A stretch of DNA of 64,000 nt from Algoriphagus yeomjeoni (GTDB lineage Bacteria > Bacteroidota > Bacteroidia > Cytophagales > Cyclobacteriaceae), in contig NZ_QLLK01000012.1 in assembly GCF_003259505.1 (NCBI RefSeq), positions 1 to 64,000 of the forward strand. Reading direction: 5' to 3'. How positions within the stretch are numbered: the first letter of the stretch is position 1; each line of letters begins with the position of its first letter. Shown here piece by piece: positions 50,493-60,491 of this stretch. The notes under the pieces were generated by a model. That model saw only the letters and a program-made list of their open reading frames with translations. It had not been told where the DNA came from and searched no databases. Both the position numbers and the translations under genes were made by a program.

Positions 50493-52148
50493 ATGCCGAA
50501 AAAGTATTTCCTATCCATACTCCTACTCATTTGGGTTAGTACTAACTCTTTTGCGCAGCTGGTTTTAGATAATCAGGATATTTATGAAGCTGCAAATTCA
50601 GTAAATCTGAATTCACCGTATCATACGACACTCTCATTTTTTTATAATCTGGAAGAAGGAAATTATAAGCCAGAAAATGCAGCGAAAACACTGGACCTCT
50701 CAGATGTTGAATCAAAAAATGGAGAGCGTCTTGCTGTAAAACTGAAGCAGATATTTGAGGGTAAAGGAATACTAATTCGAACTAACGATATTCCAAACGA
50801 GCAAAACTATTCAGATAGCACATCCGCACAGGATGAAAACATCTATTATTTCGATAAGAAAAAACTGCCGGGAATATTTCTAAAAAAAACCGGTGAAAGT
50901 TGGAAATATTCAGCTTTTAGTGTCACTCAAATAGACAAACTGCACTCCGAGACTTATCCTTTCGGTACCGCAAAGCTTCTTAATATCCTACCTAAAATCG
51001 GCAATGAGCAATATCTAGGTCTCCATTTATGGCAATTGGTAGGCTTATTCATCCTACTCTTATTGGTTTTTCTTGCACATTGGGTGTTCACTTTGGTAGT
51101 TGACAAATTGATACTTTACCTATTTAAAAGGTATGGCTACGGCAAGGTGGGTGAAGATTATATTTTGCCCGTCGCTCGAGTGATAAGCTTCTATCTAATT
51201 GTGGTCTTACTTTCACTTTTCATCCGAGTGCTGCAATTGCCAATCGAGATTTGGTCTTGGATAGTGATTGTGTTTAGAACACTGAAGCCTTTTCTGATCA
51301 CTATCATTTTTTACAAATTGGCAGATGTGGTAGCGGCTTATTTTACCAAGCTAGCAACTAAGACAGAGTCTACTTTAGATGATCAGTTAGTGCCTTTGAT
51401 GCGAAAAACCCTCAAAGCTTTCGTCATCATCGTTGGTACACTGTTCATCCTTAGAGATGGACTGAACCTCGACATTATCCCATTCCTAACTGGTCTTTCT
51501 ATAGGTGGTGTAGCTATTGCTTTAGCTGCTCAGGACACCATTAAAAACTTTTTTGGATCGGTGATGATTTTCATTGACAAACCCTTCCAAGTGGGAGACT
51601 GGATCACTTCGGGTGATATCGATGGAACTGTGGAAGAAGTAGGGTTTCGATCTACCCGAATCAGGACTTTTAGAAATTCTCTCATGTATGTGCCTAATGG
51701 AAAAATAGCGGATGCAGTGCTAGACAATCATGGTTTGAGACAATACAGAAGGTTTTACACCACACTAACAGTCACTTATGATACACCTCCTGCTTTGATC
51801 GATGAATTTGTAAAGGGTCTTCGGGAAATTGTATTGGCTCACCCAGATACGCGAAAGGATATGTTTCATGTGTATTTCAACAATCTATCATCTTATAGTC
51901 AGGACATCATGTTTTACATTTTCTTCGAAGTGCCTACTTGGGGTGAAGAACTGAGATGCAGACATGAGATTTTGGTAAAGATTGTGAAGCTTGCCAATTC
52001 AATCGGGGTGCGATTTGCATTCCCTACTCAGACATTGCACATGGAATCTTTTCCTGAAAAAAAGACGCTTGTCCCTGAATATAGCGGTGGATATGAAGCA
52101 AAGTTGAATGACTTCCTTCAGTCAGAACTTAAGCGAAAAAACGATTAA
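50493..52148 (+). CDS. Mechanosensitive ion channel (MscS family) with periplasmic N-terminus
   Basis: About 551 residues with a signal peptide (PKKYFLSILLLIWVSTNSFA). An N-terminal soluble part of about 150 residues precedes TM helices (LVGLFILLLLVFLAHWVFTL, ISFYLIVVLLSLFIRVLQLP, LITIIFYKLADVVAAYF, FVIIVGTLFILRDGL). The MscS core GLSIGGVAIALAAQDTIKNF and FGSVMIFIDKPFQVGDWITS follow, then the beta and C-terminal domains. It protects against osmotic downshock. The frame is open to a TTG at 50442, but the promoter at 50441-50471 lies in that stretch. Confidence 0.9.
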   Translation: MPKKYFLSILLLIWVSTNSFAQLVLDNQDIYEAANSVNLNSPYHTTLSFFYNLEEGNYKPENAAKTLDLSDVESKNGERLAVKLKQIFEGKGILIRTNDIPNEQNYSDSTSAQDENIYYFDKKKLPGIFLKKTGESWKYSAFSVTQIDKLHSETYPFGTAKLLNILPKIGNEQYLGLHLWQLVGLFILLLLVFLAHWVFTLVVDKLILYLFKRYGYGKVGEDYILPVARVISFYLIVVLLSLFIRVLQLPIEIWSWIVIVFRTLKPFLITIIFYKLADVVAAYFTKLATKTESTLDDQLVPLMRKTLKAFVIIVGTLFILRDGLNLDIIPFLTGLSIGGVAIALAAQDTIKNFFGSVMIFIDKPFQVGDWITSGDIDGTVEEVGFRSTRIRTFRNSLMYVPNGKIADAVLDNHGLRQYRRFYTTLTVTYDTPPALIDEFVKGLREIVLAHPDTRKDMFHVYFNNLSSYSQDIMFYIFFEVPTWGEELRCRHEILVKIVKLANSIGVRFAFPTQTLHMESFPEKKTLVPEYSGGYEAKLNDFLQSELKRKND

Positions 52149-52153
52149 GTAAT

Positions 52154-53770
52154 CTATTTCACTTCAAAGGTTCGTGTGTAATTTCTTGCTTCTCCTTGGG
52201 GAGTTTTAGTTTTCAGTGTGATCTGATATTTACCTTTAAGATCAGGGAGCTTTATTTCCATTGAGTTACTCACAGGCGCTGAATCTGGGACAGCAGACCA
52301 GTAAATAACAGTTCGCCAATCCATAATTCTTTGATCGTCCATTGGAGCTGAAAAAAGCGATTCGGTAGATTTTACTTTAGGCTGAATACCTTCATAATCG
52401 AGATAGATGGAATTCGAAGGGATAGGAAATCCTCCAAAATCATTCTCATAAGAACTGAAACTCATTACCCCTGGAAATTTCTCTTCATTTAAGAAAAAAG
52501 TCCGTGTCAACACATCTAACTTTTTGAAATTAGTAGGATCGAATGCTGCCAGCTCATCTGAATTAAAAACAACCAATGCGTCCACAAGCATAAGTGGATT
52601 GGAGTCAAACACTGTATTCATGACGTTGTCCAAAATTCGAAATTCTTTCTTTTTCTGAATATTCTTTTGGGAAATCTCAGGGACATACTCCTTAATCACC
52701 GTACCAACAGTTTCAAATCTGGTATAATCATCAAGCAGGTAGGTTCGGTCTTCCAAAAACCCTGTCACTACTGGCATTTGTGTTGCATCATACTCATTGA
52801 CGAAGTAGCCTTCTATCTGCCCGCCTTTCAACAATTCCTGAAGATAAAGCTGATCTTCTGGACTTATTTCAAGTTGAGGAAAAATAAAATCCTTTTTAAA
52901 ATGAGTCGCTGGAGCTGGAGAAACTACTCCAAAATCCAATAAAGATCCATTTTCATCAGCTTGGGCAACCAAATACTTCCAGTTCCTCATCCCTCCTGCA
53001 TCGAAGTACATGCTTCCATTTGCATCGGGACGATCTGTAAAAAGCGCTGACTTTTCTCCATGCAAAGACATGTAATACAATTTGGTGGTGTCTACTGCAG
53101 CTTCATCAAGTTTGGCTTCGATGACATGCCCAAAAAGCTCTGGAATCAAATTATGCTCATCTATAGACTCATAGGCAGACGTAGAAGAAATCATCCCTTG
53201 ATCAGCTAAGAAAGGATTCAATGAGGCTATGCTCAAATTGGATAGTTCAACACCGGTAGGCAATTCAATTTTTAAGGTGCTCCCAGCTTCATTGATTTGT
53301 CGGGATAACACGATCTCACTTGACTCTTGATTTATTGTAACCAGCTTTCGCTCAGCAACTACTGTAGGAGGAACTGTTTTATTAAATACTGTGACGAACT
53401 GTTGAACTAATCCTTCCTCTAAATTTTGGTATGGACTTATTCTGGTAAATACCCGAAGAAGATAATTATCAGATGGAAGATTTGGCGGAATCTGAAGAAA
53501 ATTAAAACTCTGACCATCCTCTAAAGGCATCTTAGCAATCGCAACTGACTCATTATAACGATTCAGCAACTCTGCGTAAATGATCTTTGATTCGGTAGGA
53601 ATGTCTCCATTTAGAGATTTACTATGTATCCAAACTCTTTCTCCTCCAAAATAGATTGTTTTTGGAATGGTAAAATAGACTGTTTCATTTTCAATAGTCT
53701 GTCCTAAGGTCATTGTGATGAAACCCAGAGAACAAATTAATATGGCGAGGCATTTATGTGATAAGTTCAT
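52154..53770 (-). CDS. Secreted protein with MG2-like domain, last gene of the TonB operon
   Basis: A 538-residue protein with a signal peptide ending MTLGQ. Residues about 28-130 resemble an alpha-2-macroglobulin MG2 domain (TVYFTIPKTIYFGGERVWIH, YNESVAIAKMPLEDGQSFNF, SDNYLLRVFTRISPYQN). The remainder has beta-rich stretches without recognised motifs. It lies 1 bp after the DUF4249 gene, so it is co-transcribed with the TonB receptor. Such proteins are common at this position but uncharacterised; the domain call is by pattern only. Confidence 0.6.
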   Translation of the reverse strand: MNLSHKCLAILICSLGFITMTLGQTIENETVYFTIPKTIYFGGERVWIHSKSLNGDIPTESKIIYAELLNRYNESVAIAKMPLEDGQSFNFLQIPPNLPSDNYLLRVFTRISPYQNLEEGLVQQFVTVFNKTVPPTVVAERKLVTINQESSEIVLSRQINEAGSTLKIELPTGVELSNLSIASLNPFLADQGMISSTSAYESIDEHNLIPELFGHVIEAKLDEAAVDTTKLYYMSLHGEKSALFTDRPDANGSMYFDAGGMRNWKYLVAQADENGSLLDFGVVSPAPATHFKKDFIFPQLEISPEDQLYLQELLKGGQIEGYFVNEYDATQMPVVTGFLEDRTYLLDDYTRFETVGTVIKEYVPEISQKNIQKKKEFRILDNVMNTVFDSNPLMLVDALVVFNSDELAAFDPTNFKKLDVLTRTFFLNEEKFPGVMSFSSYENDFGGFPIPSNSIYLDYEGIQPKVKSTESLFSAPMDDQRIMDWRTVIYWSAVPDSAPVSNSMEIKLPDLKGKYQITLKTKTPQGEARNYTRTFEVK

Positions 53771-53771
53771 A

Positions 53772-54929
53772 TTAATCCTGCCAGAAATCAGGTTTTACAT
53801 TTGTTCCTCTAAGCGTACAATCAGAACATGGTCTAGGCGATCCTTGATACCCAATTGGCTCCAATTCATTAAACTCAGAAAAAATTGGAAATACAGGAAC
53901 AAAGCTGCCGCTTGCAAATGATTGAGCATACTCAGTTTTGGGTATGGTATCAGGTTCAACAAAACATCCTCCATAAGCGGGCTCAAATACAATCCAAGGT
54001 GCTACTTCTTGCACAGAGATAAACAATCTCTTTTGTCTAATCGTACCCAAGCTTACAAATCCTACCACCGGTGCATCCGGGTTTTGATCATTGTTGATGT
54101 TACCACCAATATTTGAGGGTAACGGGCTAAAAATCGATCCTATATCATCAGAGTTTTTTCGAAGAATCTCCCAGAATTCAGATGCTTTTTTATCCAGTGC
54201 TTTCTGGGAAATCAAAATGCTATATTTTAATCCTAGCCGCTCGTCATTCTCCAGAATTTGGGTAATTGACTGTCTGAAAACGAATTGGTCTTCAAATCTT
54301 GAAGAGGTTTCCAATATTAAATCAGAGCTCACTGAACCTCGATAGCACAAATCTGTTCTTTCATCTTGACCCCTAAAAACTATATCTGCTGTCTCAGGAT
54401 CAAATTTATAATAGGATGGGAACTTAGGGCGAAAAGCATAGGTCTCCTCAAATGTCCACAAGAAATCATCGGCGTTTTCATCTCCTTTTGTTGTCAAATA
54501 AACCTCAACTCCCAGCTCATTTTGCACAAAACCAACATCAATGATCTCAGGCGTAAGAATAGGGCGAAGCAAATCAGAAGTATAACTTCTTCCATCATTG
54601 GTAGAGATGTAAAGTCTGTAATCCTGATTCTCTGGAATATCATTCGCAAACTCAAATTCTCCAGAACCTAAATCCGTCAGTGGATATTGCTCTCCAGACT
54701 CTGATCTCAGAAAAACTTGAGCAGATGGATAGCTAGGTACAAAAGAATCAGTAGTCTGAATATTCTGGGTATAACTTAGCTTCAACTTGCTCGGTAATCC
54801 CTCTGTATCCAAATATCCCTCCACTACCAAAACAGACAGATCTGCAGGTTCAATTTCTGGATTGAATGGCTCTCTGCATCCACTAAGGAGTAGTATACAG
54901 GAAAATATTAGAAGCACGAGTCTATTCAT
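53772..54929 (-). CDS. DUF4249 lipoprotein
   Basis: A 385-residue lipoprotein (lipobox LLSGC, Cys near 18). It opens EPFNPEIEPADLSVLVVEGY, the hallmark of DUF4249, continues LKLSYTQNIQTTDSFVPSYP, ends near CSDCTLRGTNVKPDFWQD with paired Cys. DUF4249 lipoproteins lie next to TonB-dependent receptors and probably act as the surface partner, like SusD in other systems. Its ATG overlaps the receptor's stop (TGATG at 54927-54931). Confidence 0.85.
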   Translation of the reverse strand: MNRLVLLIFSCILLLSGCREPFNPEIEPADLSVLVVEGYLDTEGLPSKLKLSYTQNIQTTDSFVPSYPSAQVFLRSESGEQYPLTDLGSGEFEFANDIPENQDYRLYISTNDGRSYTSDLLRPILTPEIIDVGFVQNELGVEVYLTTKGDENADDFLWTFEETYAFRPKFPSYYKFDPETADIVFRGQDERTDLCYRGSVSSDLILETSSRFEDQFVFRQSITQILENDERLGLKYSILISQKALDKKASEFWEILRKNSDDIGSIFSPLPSNIGGNINNDQNPDAPVVGFVSLGTIRQKRLFISVQEVAPWIVFEPAYGGCFVEPDTIPKTEYAQSFASGSFVPVFPIFSEFNELEPIGYQGSPRPCSDCTLRGTNVKPDFWQD

Positions 54930-57664
54930 CAGAAACGGAAATTGTAAGTAATAAACGGAATAGGCTGAGCAAAAATTGACAATTGATAACCTCTCAACTG
55001 ACCTTCTACAGGAGTGTAATAAACAGAGTATGGATTGCTTCTACCTAACAAATTATAAACTCCAAGTGACCAGGAGGAATGTGCCAATTTTTTAATCTTG
55101 TGACTTCCCTCTAGATTGATTGAAAAATCCACTCTGAAATAATCTGGTATTCTGTATGCATTTCGATCTGAGAAATACACGCGCTCAGAACCTGCATATT
55201 CAAACTTGGAAATCGGTAATGTGATCGGACGACCTGTGCTGTAATTAACATTTAAGGAAGTATTAACCCGCTTGCTCAATTCATAATTGGCAGTAACGAC
55301 CAAGTGATGCGGTTGATCAAAATTACTGGAGTAAAAGTCACCATTGTTAATTTTCTCAATACTTGGGTCATCTGAAGTTCTCATCAACGAACGAGAATAA
55401 GTATAAGCAATAGACCCCTGTAGTAAGCCAGTACTTTTTCTAAGTAAAAGCTCCACGCCATAAGCCTTCCCATCAGAGTTTAGTACATCCTGTTCTATAT
55501 TTTCATTGAGAATAATATTAGCTCCAGAACGATAATCCAGCAAGTTTGCCATATAACGATAATAAACTTCTGTAGAAAACTCCAGCTTATTTTGCGCAAG
55601 ATTTCTATAATAACCCACAGAAGCTTGCCCTCCAGTTTGGGGGCGGATATACGTATCGCTCAACTTCCAGGAATCCGTTGGCGCTATCGAGGAAGTGTTT
55701 GACAACAAATGTATATTCTGCCGCATGGTGTTAAATCCAGCTTTGACAGAAGACCTGTTATCCAAGGTGTACCTCGCGGAAACTCTAAATTCAGGTCCGT
55801 GATAGGTCTTGACATTTTCACCATCACCAAATGTCACCTCTCCTATCACATTGCTGTCGGTAATTGGAGCACCTTCCACATATTGGTTAACGGTCATTGG
55901 CCCAAGCAATTGATAGAACATATACCGACCTCCGTAACTCACTGATAGCTTTTCTGAAACTATAAATTCATCTCCGAAAAACACGGAAACCTCTCGGGCA
56001 TTTTCCTCATCCAGCTCTTTTTCAAGAACGATTGACTCTGTGCCAAATGGACTATTTCTGCCAGGATTCAGCTTGTACTGAATGCCATGCACACCAAAAT
56101 TGAAGATATGCTTTTCGCTCTTTCGGTATTCAAAATCTGCTTTCAAAAAGAGTTGATTAACATTGAATCCAAAATCGAAGGAATTCAATGGGTTTTCTAC
56201 TCCTATTATTCCAAATTCATAACTATCGCTTCCAACAGTAAACCTTCCTTCCAATGCGTCATTGAAAAAGTGCTTCCAACCTAAGGCAAGATTTACATTT
56301 TGGTAAGAATAGGTAGTATCTGGGTCAAATCGAAAATCATCTTGACTCAAATAAGCGGTCAACTCTAAAGTATTCTGCTCATTAATGGTATGCTGAATAT
56401 TTGCATTGATGTCATAGAAGGTGATTTTACTATCATTCAAATCAGCTTCCTCATCCAATAAATTCAGGGCCCAATCCGAGTAAGTAGTCCTTCCTCCAAT
56501 CATAAAAGTCGTCTTCTCTCCGATCGGACCATCCAGACTCAATCTACTCGTAAGGATACCTATACCACCAGATCCGCCTATTTTGTCTTTTCTTCCAAAT
56601 TTTGGATCTACCTGCAATACAGAAGAAAGTCGTCCTCCATAGTTGACAGGAATAGATCCCTTATAGAGTTCTACTCCGTTTACGAGGTCTGCATTGAATG
56701 CTGAGAAAAATCCGAAAGCATGAGTCGGGTTGAAAATGGTGGAGTTACCATATAGAATTAAGTTTTGATCTGCTGCGCCACCGCGAACATTAAACCCAGA
56801 AGTAGCTTCACCAACTGTATTCACTCCCGGCATTATCAAAATCCCTTTGAGCACATCTACCTCACCCAACACCGCAGGAAGTCTTTTTACCTCTGCAATA
56901 CTGATAGCCTGAACGCCCATATCTAGCTTATTCACGTTCGAAAGCGCACCAGAACTTACTACTACTTCATCAAGGGAAAGTATGGTCTCCTCAATACTCA
57001 TATTGAATACTCCATCACCTTTTAAATCAATTTGGCGCTGCTCTTGGAAGCCTCCAATATTTTGCACCCAGATGGTGTGTCTTCCCTTTGGAAGGGTCAG
57101 CTGATACTTTCCATTCTGATCTGTTGACACTTGATTGTAATCAACTTTCTCTAAAACAATCGCCCCATTCATTGGCTTGCCAGACTCTATGCTGGTCACC
57201 ACACCACTTAATATTGCTGTTTTTGACTGTGGATTATCGGCTGACTTCCCTATCACAAATCGCTTGTTCTTATCAAATGCACCTAAAGAATCTCCGGGAT
57301 TTGCAAGATTATCTTGCCGCTCCTGAACTAAAAAATAATCTTTTGGAAAATCAATCTGAATTTTCTGCCCTTTAGAGATCCAAATTCTATTCGACATATC
57401 AATTGAATAGGTCAAGCCGGTCTCCGCAAATACTTGATTCAAAATCATCTTGACATCAGAATCATTTGCCTGCAAATTGACTTGAAGATTCTCTACATCT
57501 TCCTTTTTGAAGAAAAACTTGTAAGTAGATTCTGTCTCTATTCTTTCAACAAATCTTTCAAATGGCATACCTAAATACATTCCTGTAAACTTAGGATTGT
57601 ATGTCTGGGCCTTTAACTCAGCAAAAAAGAAAACAACTAAAATCAGCAGTAGAATTTTTTTCAT
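54929..57664 (-). CDS. TonB-dependent receptor with STN and carboxypeptidase-regulatory domains
   Basis: A 911-residue outer-membrane transporter. The signal peptide ends LKAQ. Residues about 35-100 are an STN domain (VERIETESTYKFFFKKEDVE, DSDVKMILNQVFAETGLTYS), followed at 148-235 by a carboxypeptidase D regulatory domain (ILSGVVTSIESGKPMNGAIV, DQNGKYQLTLPKGRHTIWVQ), then the plug (LPAVLGEVDVLKGILIMPGV, FNVRGGAADQNLILYGNSTI) and the barrel, ending FITYNFRF. An STN domain often pairs with an anti-sigma factor, but none is nearby. The substrate is unknown. Confidence 0.92.
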   Translation of the reverse strand: MKKILLLILVVFFFAELKAQTYNPKFTGMYLGMPFERFVERIETESTYKFFFKKEDVENLQVNLQANDSDVKMILNQVFAETGLTYSIDMSNRIWISKGQKIQIDFPKDYFLVQERQDNLANPGDSLGAFDKNKRFVIGKSADNPQSKTAILSGVVTSIESGKPMNGAIVLEKVDYNQVSTDQNGKYQLTLPKGRHTIWVQNIGGFQEQRQIDLKGDGVFNMSIEETILSLDEVVVSSGALSNVNKLDMGVQAISIAEVKRLPAVLGEVDVLKGILIMPGVNTVGEATSGFNVRGGAADQNLILYGNSTIFNPTHAFGFFSAFNADLVNGVELYKGSIPVNYGGRLSSVLQVDPKFGRKDKIGGSGGIGILTSRLSLDGPIGEKTTFMIGGRTTYSDWALNLLDEEADLNDSKITFYDINANIQHTINEQNTLELTAYLSQDDFRFDPDTTYSYQNVNLALGWKHFFNDALEGRFTVGSDSYEFGIIGVENPLNSFDFGFNVNQLFLKADFEYRKSEKHIFNFGVHGIQYKLNPGRNSPFGTESIVLEKELDEENAREVSVFFGDEFIVSEKLSVSYGGRYMFYQLLGPMTVNQYVEGAPITDSNVIGEVTFGDGENVKTYHGPEFRVSARYTLDNRSSVKAGFNTMRQNIHLLSNTSSIAPTDSWKLSDTYIRPQTGGQASVGYYRNLAQNKLEFSTEVYYRYMANLLDYRSGANIILNENIEQDVLNSDGKAYGVELLLRKSTGLLQGSIAYTYSRSLMRTSDDPSIEKINNGDFYSSNFDQPHHLVVTANYELSKRVNTSLNVNYSTGRPITLPISKFEYAGSERVYFSDRNAYRIPDYFRVDFSINLEGSHKIKKLAHSSWSLGVYNLLGRSNPYSVYYTPVEGQLRGYQLSIFAQPIPFITYNFRF

Positions 57665-58383
57665 TCAGCAAAGCCATTAAATGTGTTTGAACTGTCTTCT
57701 CTTAGCTTGGCTAATTCAAGGATATACCTTTCTTTATCCCCTGAGAAAAAAAGAGACTTGCCTTTGAAATATTTTCTCACATCCTTCTTATTGAGCCCCA
57801 GACTTTTAATGGCTTGTTTTTTCCGCCTAACAAGAACAAATTCACCTCCATACCAATAGAAAAAGTCTGAGAACTCTTCGAATTTGTGAGTGAATTTGCC
57901 TACCTCCTTTATTGGATCTTTAGTCTTATAATATTTTTTCAATACTTTGATCTTGCCATCACTCTCCACCCTATAGAACCCATTCTTATCGTGCAGATAG
58001 GTTTCATTCCCTACATACTTCCTAAAAACGCTCCCATCTTTAAGTTGAAATTCTTCCACCTTTTCAGCGTTTATTAAAATCTTTTGACGGTGAATTGGAT
58101 GAAAAGTAATTACTTCATCAGCGTTTTCATCATATATCAATGGGACCTCTGTGTACTTAATTTTATTGATGGACAGTGTGCCTTCTCCAAAAGTCCTGTC
58201 CAAATAATACGGGTCGCCTTCATAGTTTCTTGGCGATTCTTGATATTGGCCTCCCGTGATAAGCTCCTGAAAATAGGGAAGCTGATCTTTGTATAAAGAC
58301 AAATAGGTCTGAGACTGCCCAAACGAGTTGGCAGCAATCAGAAAAAACAAAAGAAAAGGTGTGAAAAAGTTTATTTTTAGCAT
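57661..58383 (-). CDS. Secreted protein of unknown function heading the TonB operon
   Basis: A 240-residue protein with a signal peptide ending NSFGQ. The sequence YLDRTFGEGTLSINKIKYTE and VFRKYVGNETYLHDKNGFYR recurs in proteins that sit before DUF4249-linked TonB receptors in Bacteroidota; no function is known. It is the first gene of the operon and its TGA overlaps the receptor ATG (ATGA at 57661-57664). The C-terminal part is rich in charged residues. Confidence 0.7.
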   Translation of the reverse strand: MLKINFFTPFLLFFLIAANSFGQSQTYLSLYKDQLPYFQELITGGQYQESPRNYEGDPYYLDRTFGEGTLSINKIKYTEVPLIYDENADEVITFHPIHRQKILINAEKVEEFQLKDGSVFRKYVGNETYLHDKNGFYRVESDGKIKVLKKYYKTKDPIKEVGKFTHKFEEFSDFFYWYGGEFVLVRRKKQAIKSLGLNKKDVRKYFKGKSLFFSGDKERYILELAKLREDSSNTFNGFAE

Positions 58384-58493
58384 ATGTTCGGCGCTATACT
58401 AGAGTAGAATATCCTCTCTTTTTCAAGGAATCATCTGAACGGTAAAAATAGTACTTAAATGGATTAACCCCCTCAACTTTCAATAAACCAATA

Positions 58494-59399
58494 ATGGAAA
58501 GAAGAAACCTACTTAAATCTATGGCACTTGGTGCGACAGTTTTGCCTGTCGCCTCAGCGTTTGCTACCCCTACGAAGAAAAAGGAATCAACGATACAATT
58601 TTCTCTAAACACAAGCACCTTACGTGGCCAAAAACTGGACTTACATCAAATGATCGAAGTTGCCGCCAAGGCAGGTTATGATGGAATAGAACTATGGATC
58701 TCAGAATTGGAAGCATATCTAGCGACAGGAAAATCTTTGGCCTCCCTAAAGAAACTTTTCTCGGATGCAAAGCTGATCCCTGTAAACGCTATTGGCTTTG
58801 CCCCCTGGATGGCTCAGGATGTGGCCAAGAGCAAAGCAGGCTTTGAGCAGATGGAAAAGGAAATGGGAATGCTGGCGGAAATCGGATGTAAAAGAATAGC
58901 TGCCCCAGCGATAGGAGCAACCAATCCTGTTGACTTGCTGGCTGCGGGTGAGCAATATGCTAGACTATTGGAACTAGGCCGAAAAACCGGCGTAATGCCT
59001 CAATTGGAGTTTTGGGGAGCTTTCGAACCCTTTCATCAGTTGGGTCAGGCTTTGGCCACAGCAGCAGCAGCAAATGATCCCGATGCCCGTCTCTTGCCTG
59101 ATGTATATCACTTATTCAGAGGAGGATCTGGATTCGAAGGATTGAAACTTCTCAATGGAAATGCCATCGAGGTATTTCATATGAATGACTTTACTTCCAA
59201 ACCGAGGCTAGACCAAAAGGACAGTGATCGGGTTTATCCAGGTGATGGCATAGGCCCGATGAAAGAAATAGCTGCTACTTTAAAGGCAATGGGTGGCGAT
59301 AAATTCCTATCACTTGAGCTTTTCAATGAAACTTATTGGGCGCAGGATGCTCAGGAAGTCGCCAATACCGGTTTGAAGAAAATGAAGCAGTTTTTTTAA
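58494..59399 (+). CDS. Sugar phosphate isomerase/epimerase-like protein (xylose isomerase-like TIM barrel)
   Basis: A 301-residue protein with a Tat-like leader (ERRNLLKSMALGATVLPVAS), so probably exported. The AP-endonuclease-2 barrel follows: FSLNTSTLRGQKLDLHQMIE, AAKAGYDGIELWISELEAYL, LPDVYHLFRGG, VFHMNDFTSKPRLDQ and LSLELFNETYWAQ. His and Glu/Asp metal ligands are visible (DVYH, HMND, LELF). The substrate may be a sugar or inositol derivative, as the oxidoreductase gene at the right edge also belongs to that kind of metabolism; this link is only suggestive. Confidence 0.8.
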   Translation: MERRNLLKSMALGATVLPVASAFATPTKKKESTIQFSLNTSTLRGQKLDLHQMIEVAAKAGYDGIELWISELEAYLATGKSLASLKKLFSDAKLIPVNAIGFAPWMAQDVAKSKAGFEQMEKEMGMLAEIGCKRIAAPAIGATNPVDLLAAGEQYARLLELGRKTGVMPQLEFWGAFEPFHQLGQALATAAAANDPDARLLPDVYHLFRGGSGFEGLKLLNGNAIEVFHMNDFTSKPRLDQKDSDRVYPGDGIGPMKEIAATLKAMGGDKFLSLELFNETYWAQDAQEVANTGLKKMKQFF

Positions 59400-59421
59400 G
59401 TCTAACGAAATCGAATACAAA

Positions 59422-59460
59422 CGAAAAACCCTTTCAAATTCAATTTGAAAGGGTTTTTCG
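59422..59460. terminator. Bidirectional terminator between convergent genes
   Basis: A perfect 19-bp stem (59422-59440 with 59442-59460) around one base, reading CGAAAAACCCTTTCAAATT on one arm. It ends the isomerase gene and the iminopeptidase-like gene. Confidence 0.9.
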
Positions 59461-59465
59461 TTTTC

Positions 59466-60491
59466 TTAATCTTCCTTTTTATCTACCTCTTTCAAAAAAG
59501 ATATCAGACCTGGAAAGAAATGCTCCGGATCGTCGTACTGACTGAGGTGGCTACCATTTGGACAAAGTAAAAATTGCCCATTCGGCAACTCCTCTGACAT
59601 CCACTCCAAATGAGCTGGATCCATGGTGTCATGAGTGCCCGCTATGACTAAAGTAGGCACGGTAATTTGCTTTAAATCTGCCTTTCTGTCCCATCCTTCC
59701 AGCGAAGCCCCTGGCGTAATCCCAAATTCGCTATACCCCTGCATATAGACATAGACTTCTGGGTTCATCTCTCCCATCATCTTGTTTATTTCTGCTGGCC
59801 ATTGATCAGCAGGCTTGCGAAGTACATGATAGGGATAATGATGCTCACCCAGCAATTCCATGTAGCGAGGATTTTCGAAGTCATTGTTCTTCTCTATTTC
59901 CATCAGCTCAGCAAATACTTCTTGAGGCATTTGAGGACCTAGAACTTCCTTAGCATATTTTTCATAGTCATCTAGGCTCGCCATCATATTGGAAATGATT
60001 AATCCCTTGAGATTTTCCTGATGTTGAAGTGCGTATTCTATCCCCAGCATGCCGCCCCAGGATTGTCCGTAGAGATAGAAATTATCTTTGTTAAGCCCCA
60101 GTGCAACTCGCACTTGCTCCACTTCATTCACAAAACGGTCGATTGTCCAAAGTGTGGAATCACTCGGCTGATCTGAAAATGCCGATCCCAACTGATCGTA
60201 CCATATGAATTCGATTCCTTCTTGGGGTAGAAAGTCTATGAAATTCGAATATTGCTGATGAGTCATCCCTGGTCCACCATGAAGTAGCAAGACTTTAATG
60301 TCTGGATTGTCCCCTACTCGCTGGGTAAAAACATTGAATTCTCCCTTTGGAGTTTGTATTGGGATCATCTTGATACTTTCCTCAAACTCATCTAAAGTTG
60401 ATTCTGACTCGATAGACTCAGTTTGATTGGATGCTTGACAGGAAGAAAAGATAATTGCTGCAGAAAGAAGTAGAAACCAACCCGTTTTCAT
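59466..60491 (-). CDS. Proline iminopeptidase-like alpha/beta hydrolase lipoprotein
   Basis: A 341-residue lipoprotein (lipobox IFSSC, Cys near 18) with a Ser/Glu-rich linker. The catalytic domain has LLHGGPGMTHQQYSNF (oxyanion hole), WYDQLGSAFSDQPS, LYGQSWGGMLGIEYA (Ser144), VIAGTHDTMDPAHL (Asp) and LCPNGSHLSQYDDP (His). HGGPG and GQSWGG are typical of proline iminopeptidases (S33), which release N-terminal proline or similar residues. Lipid anchoring places it at the outer membrane. It is monocistronic. Confidence 0.88.
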   Translation of the reverse strand: MKTGWFLLLSAAIIFSSCQASNQTESIESESTLDEFEESIKMIPIQTPKGEFNVFTQRVGDNPDIKVLLLHGGPGMTHQQYSNFIDFLPQEGIEFIWYDQLGSAFSDQPSDSTLWTIDRFVNEVEQVRVALGLNKDNFYLYGQSWGGMLGIEYALQHQENLKGLIISNMMASLDDYEKYAKEVLGPQMPQEVFAELMEIEKNNDFENPRYMELLGEHHYPYHVLRKPADQWPAEINKMMGEMNPEVYVYMQGYSEFGITPGASLEGWDRKADLKQITVPTLVIAGTHDTMDPAHLEWMSEELPNGQFLLCPNGSHLSQYDDPEHFFPGLISFLKEVDKKED

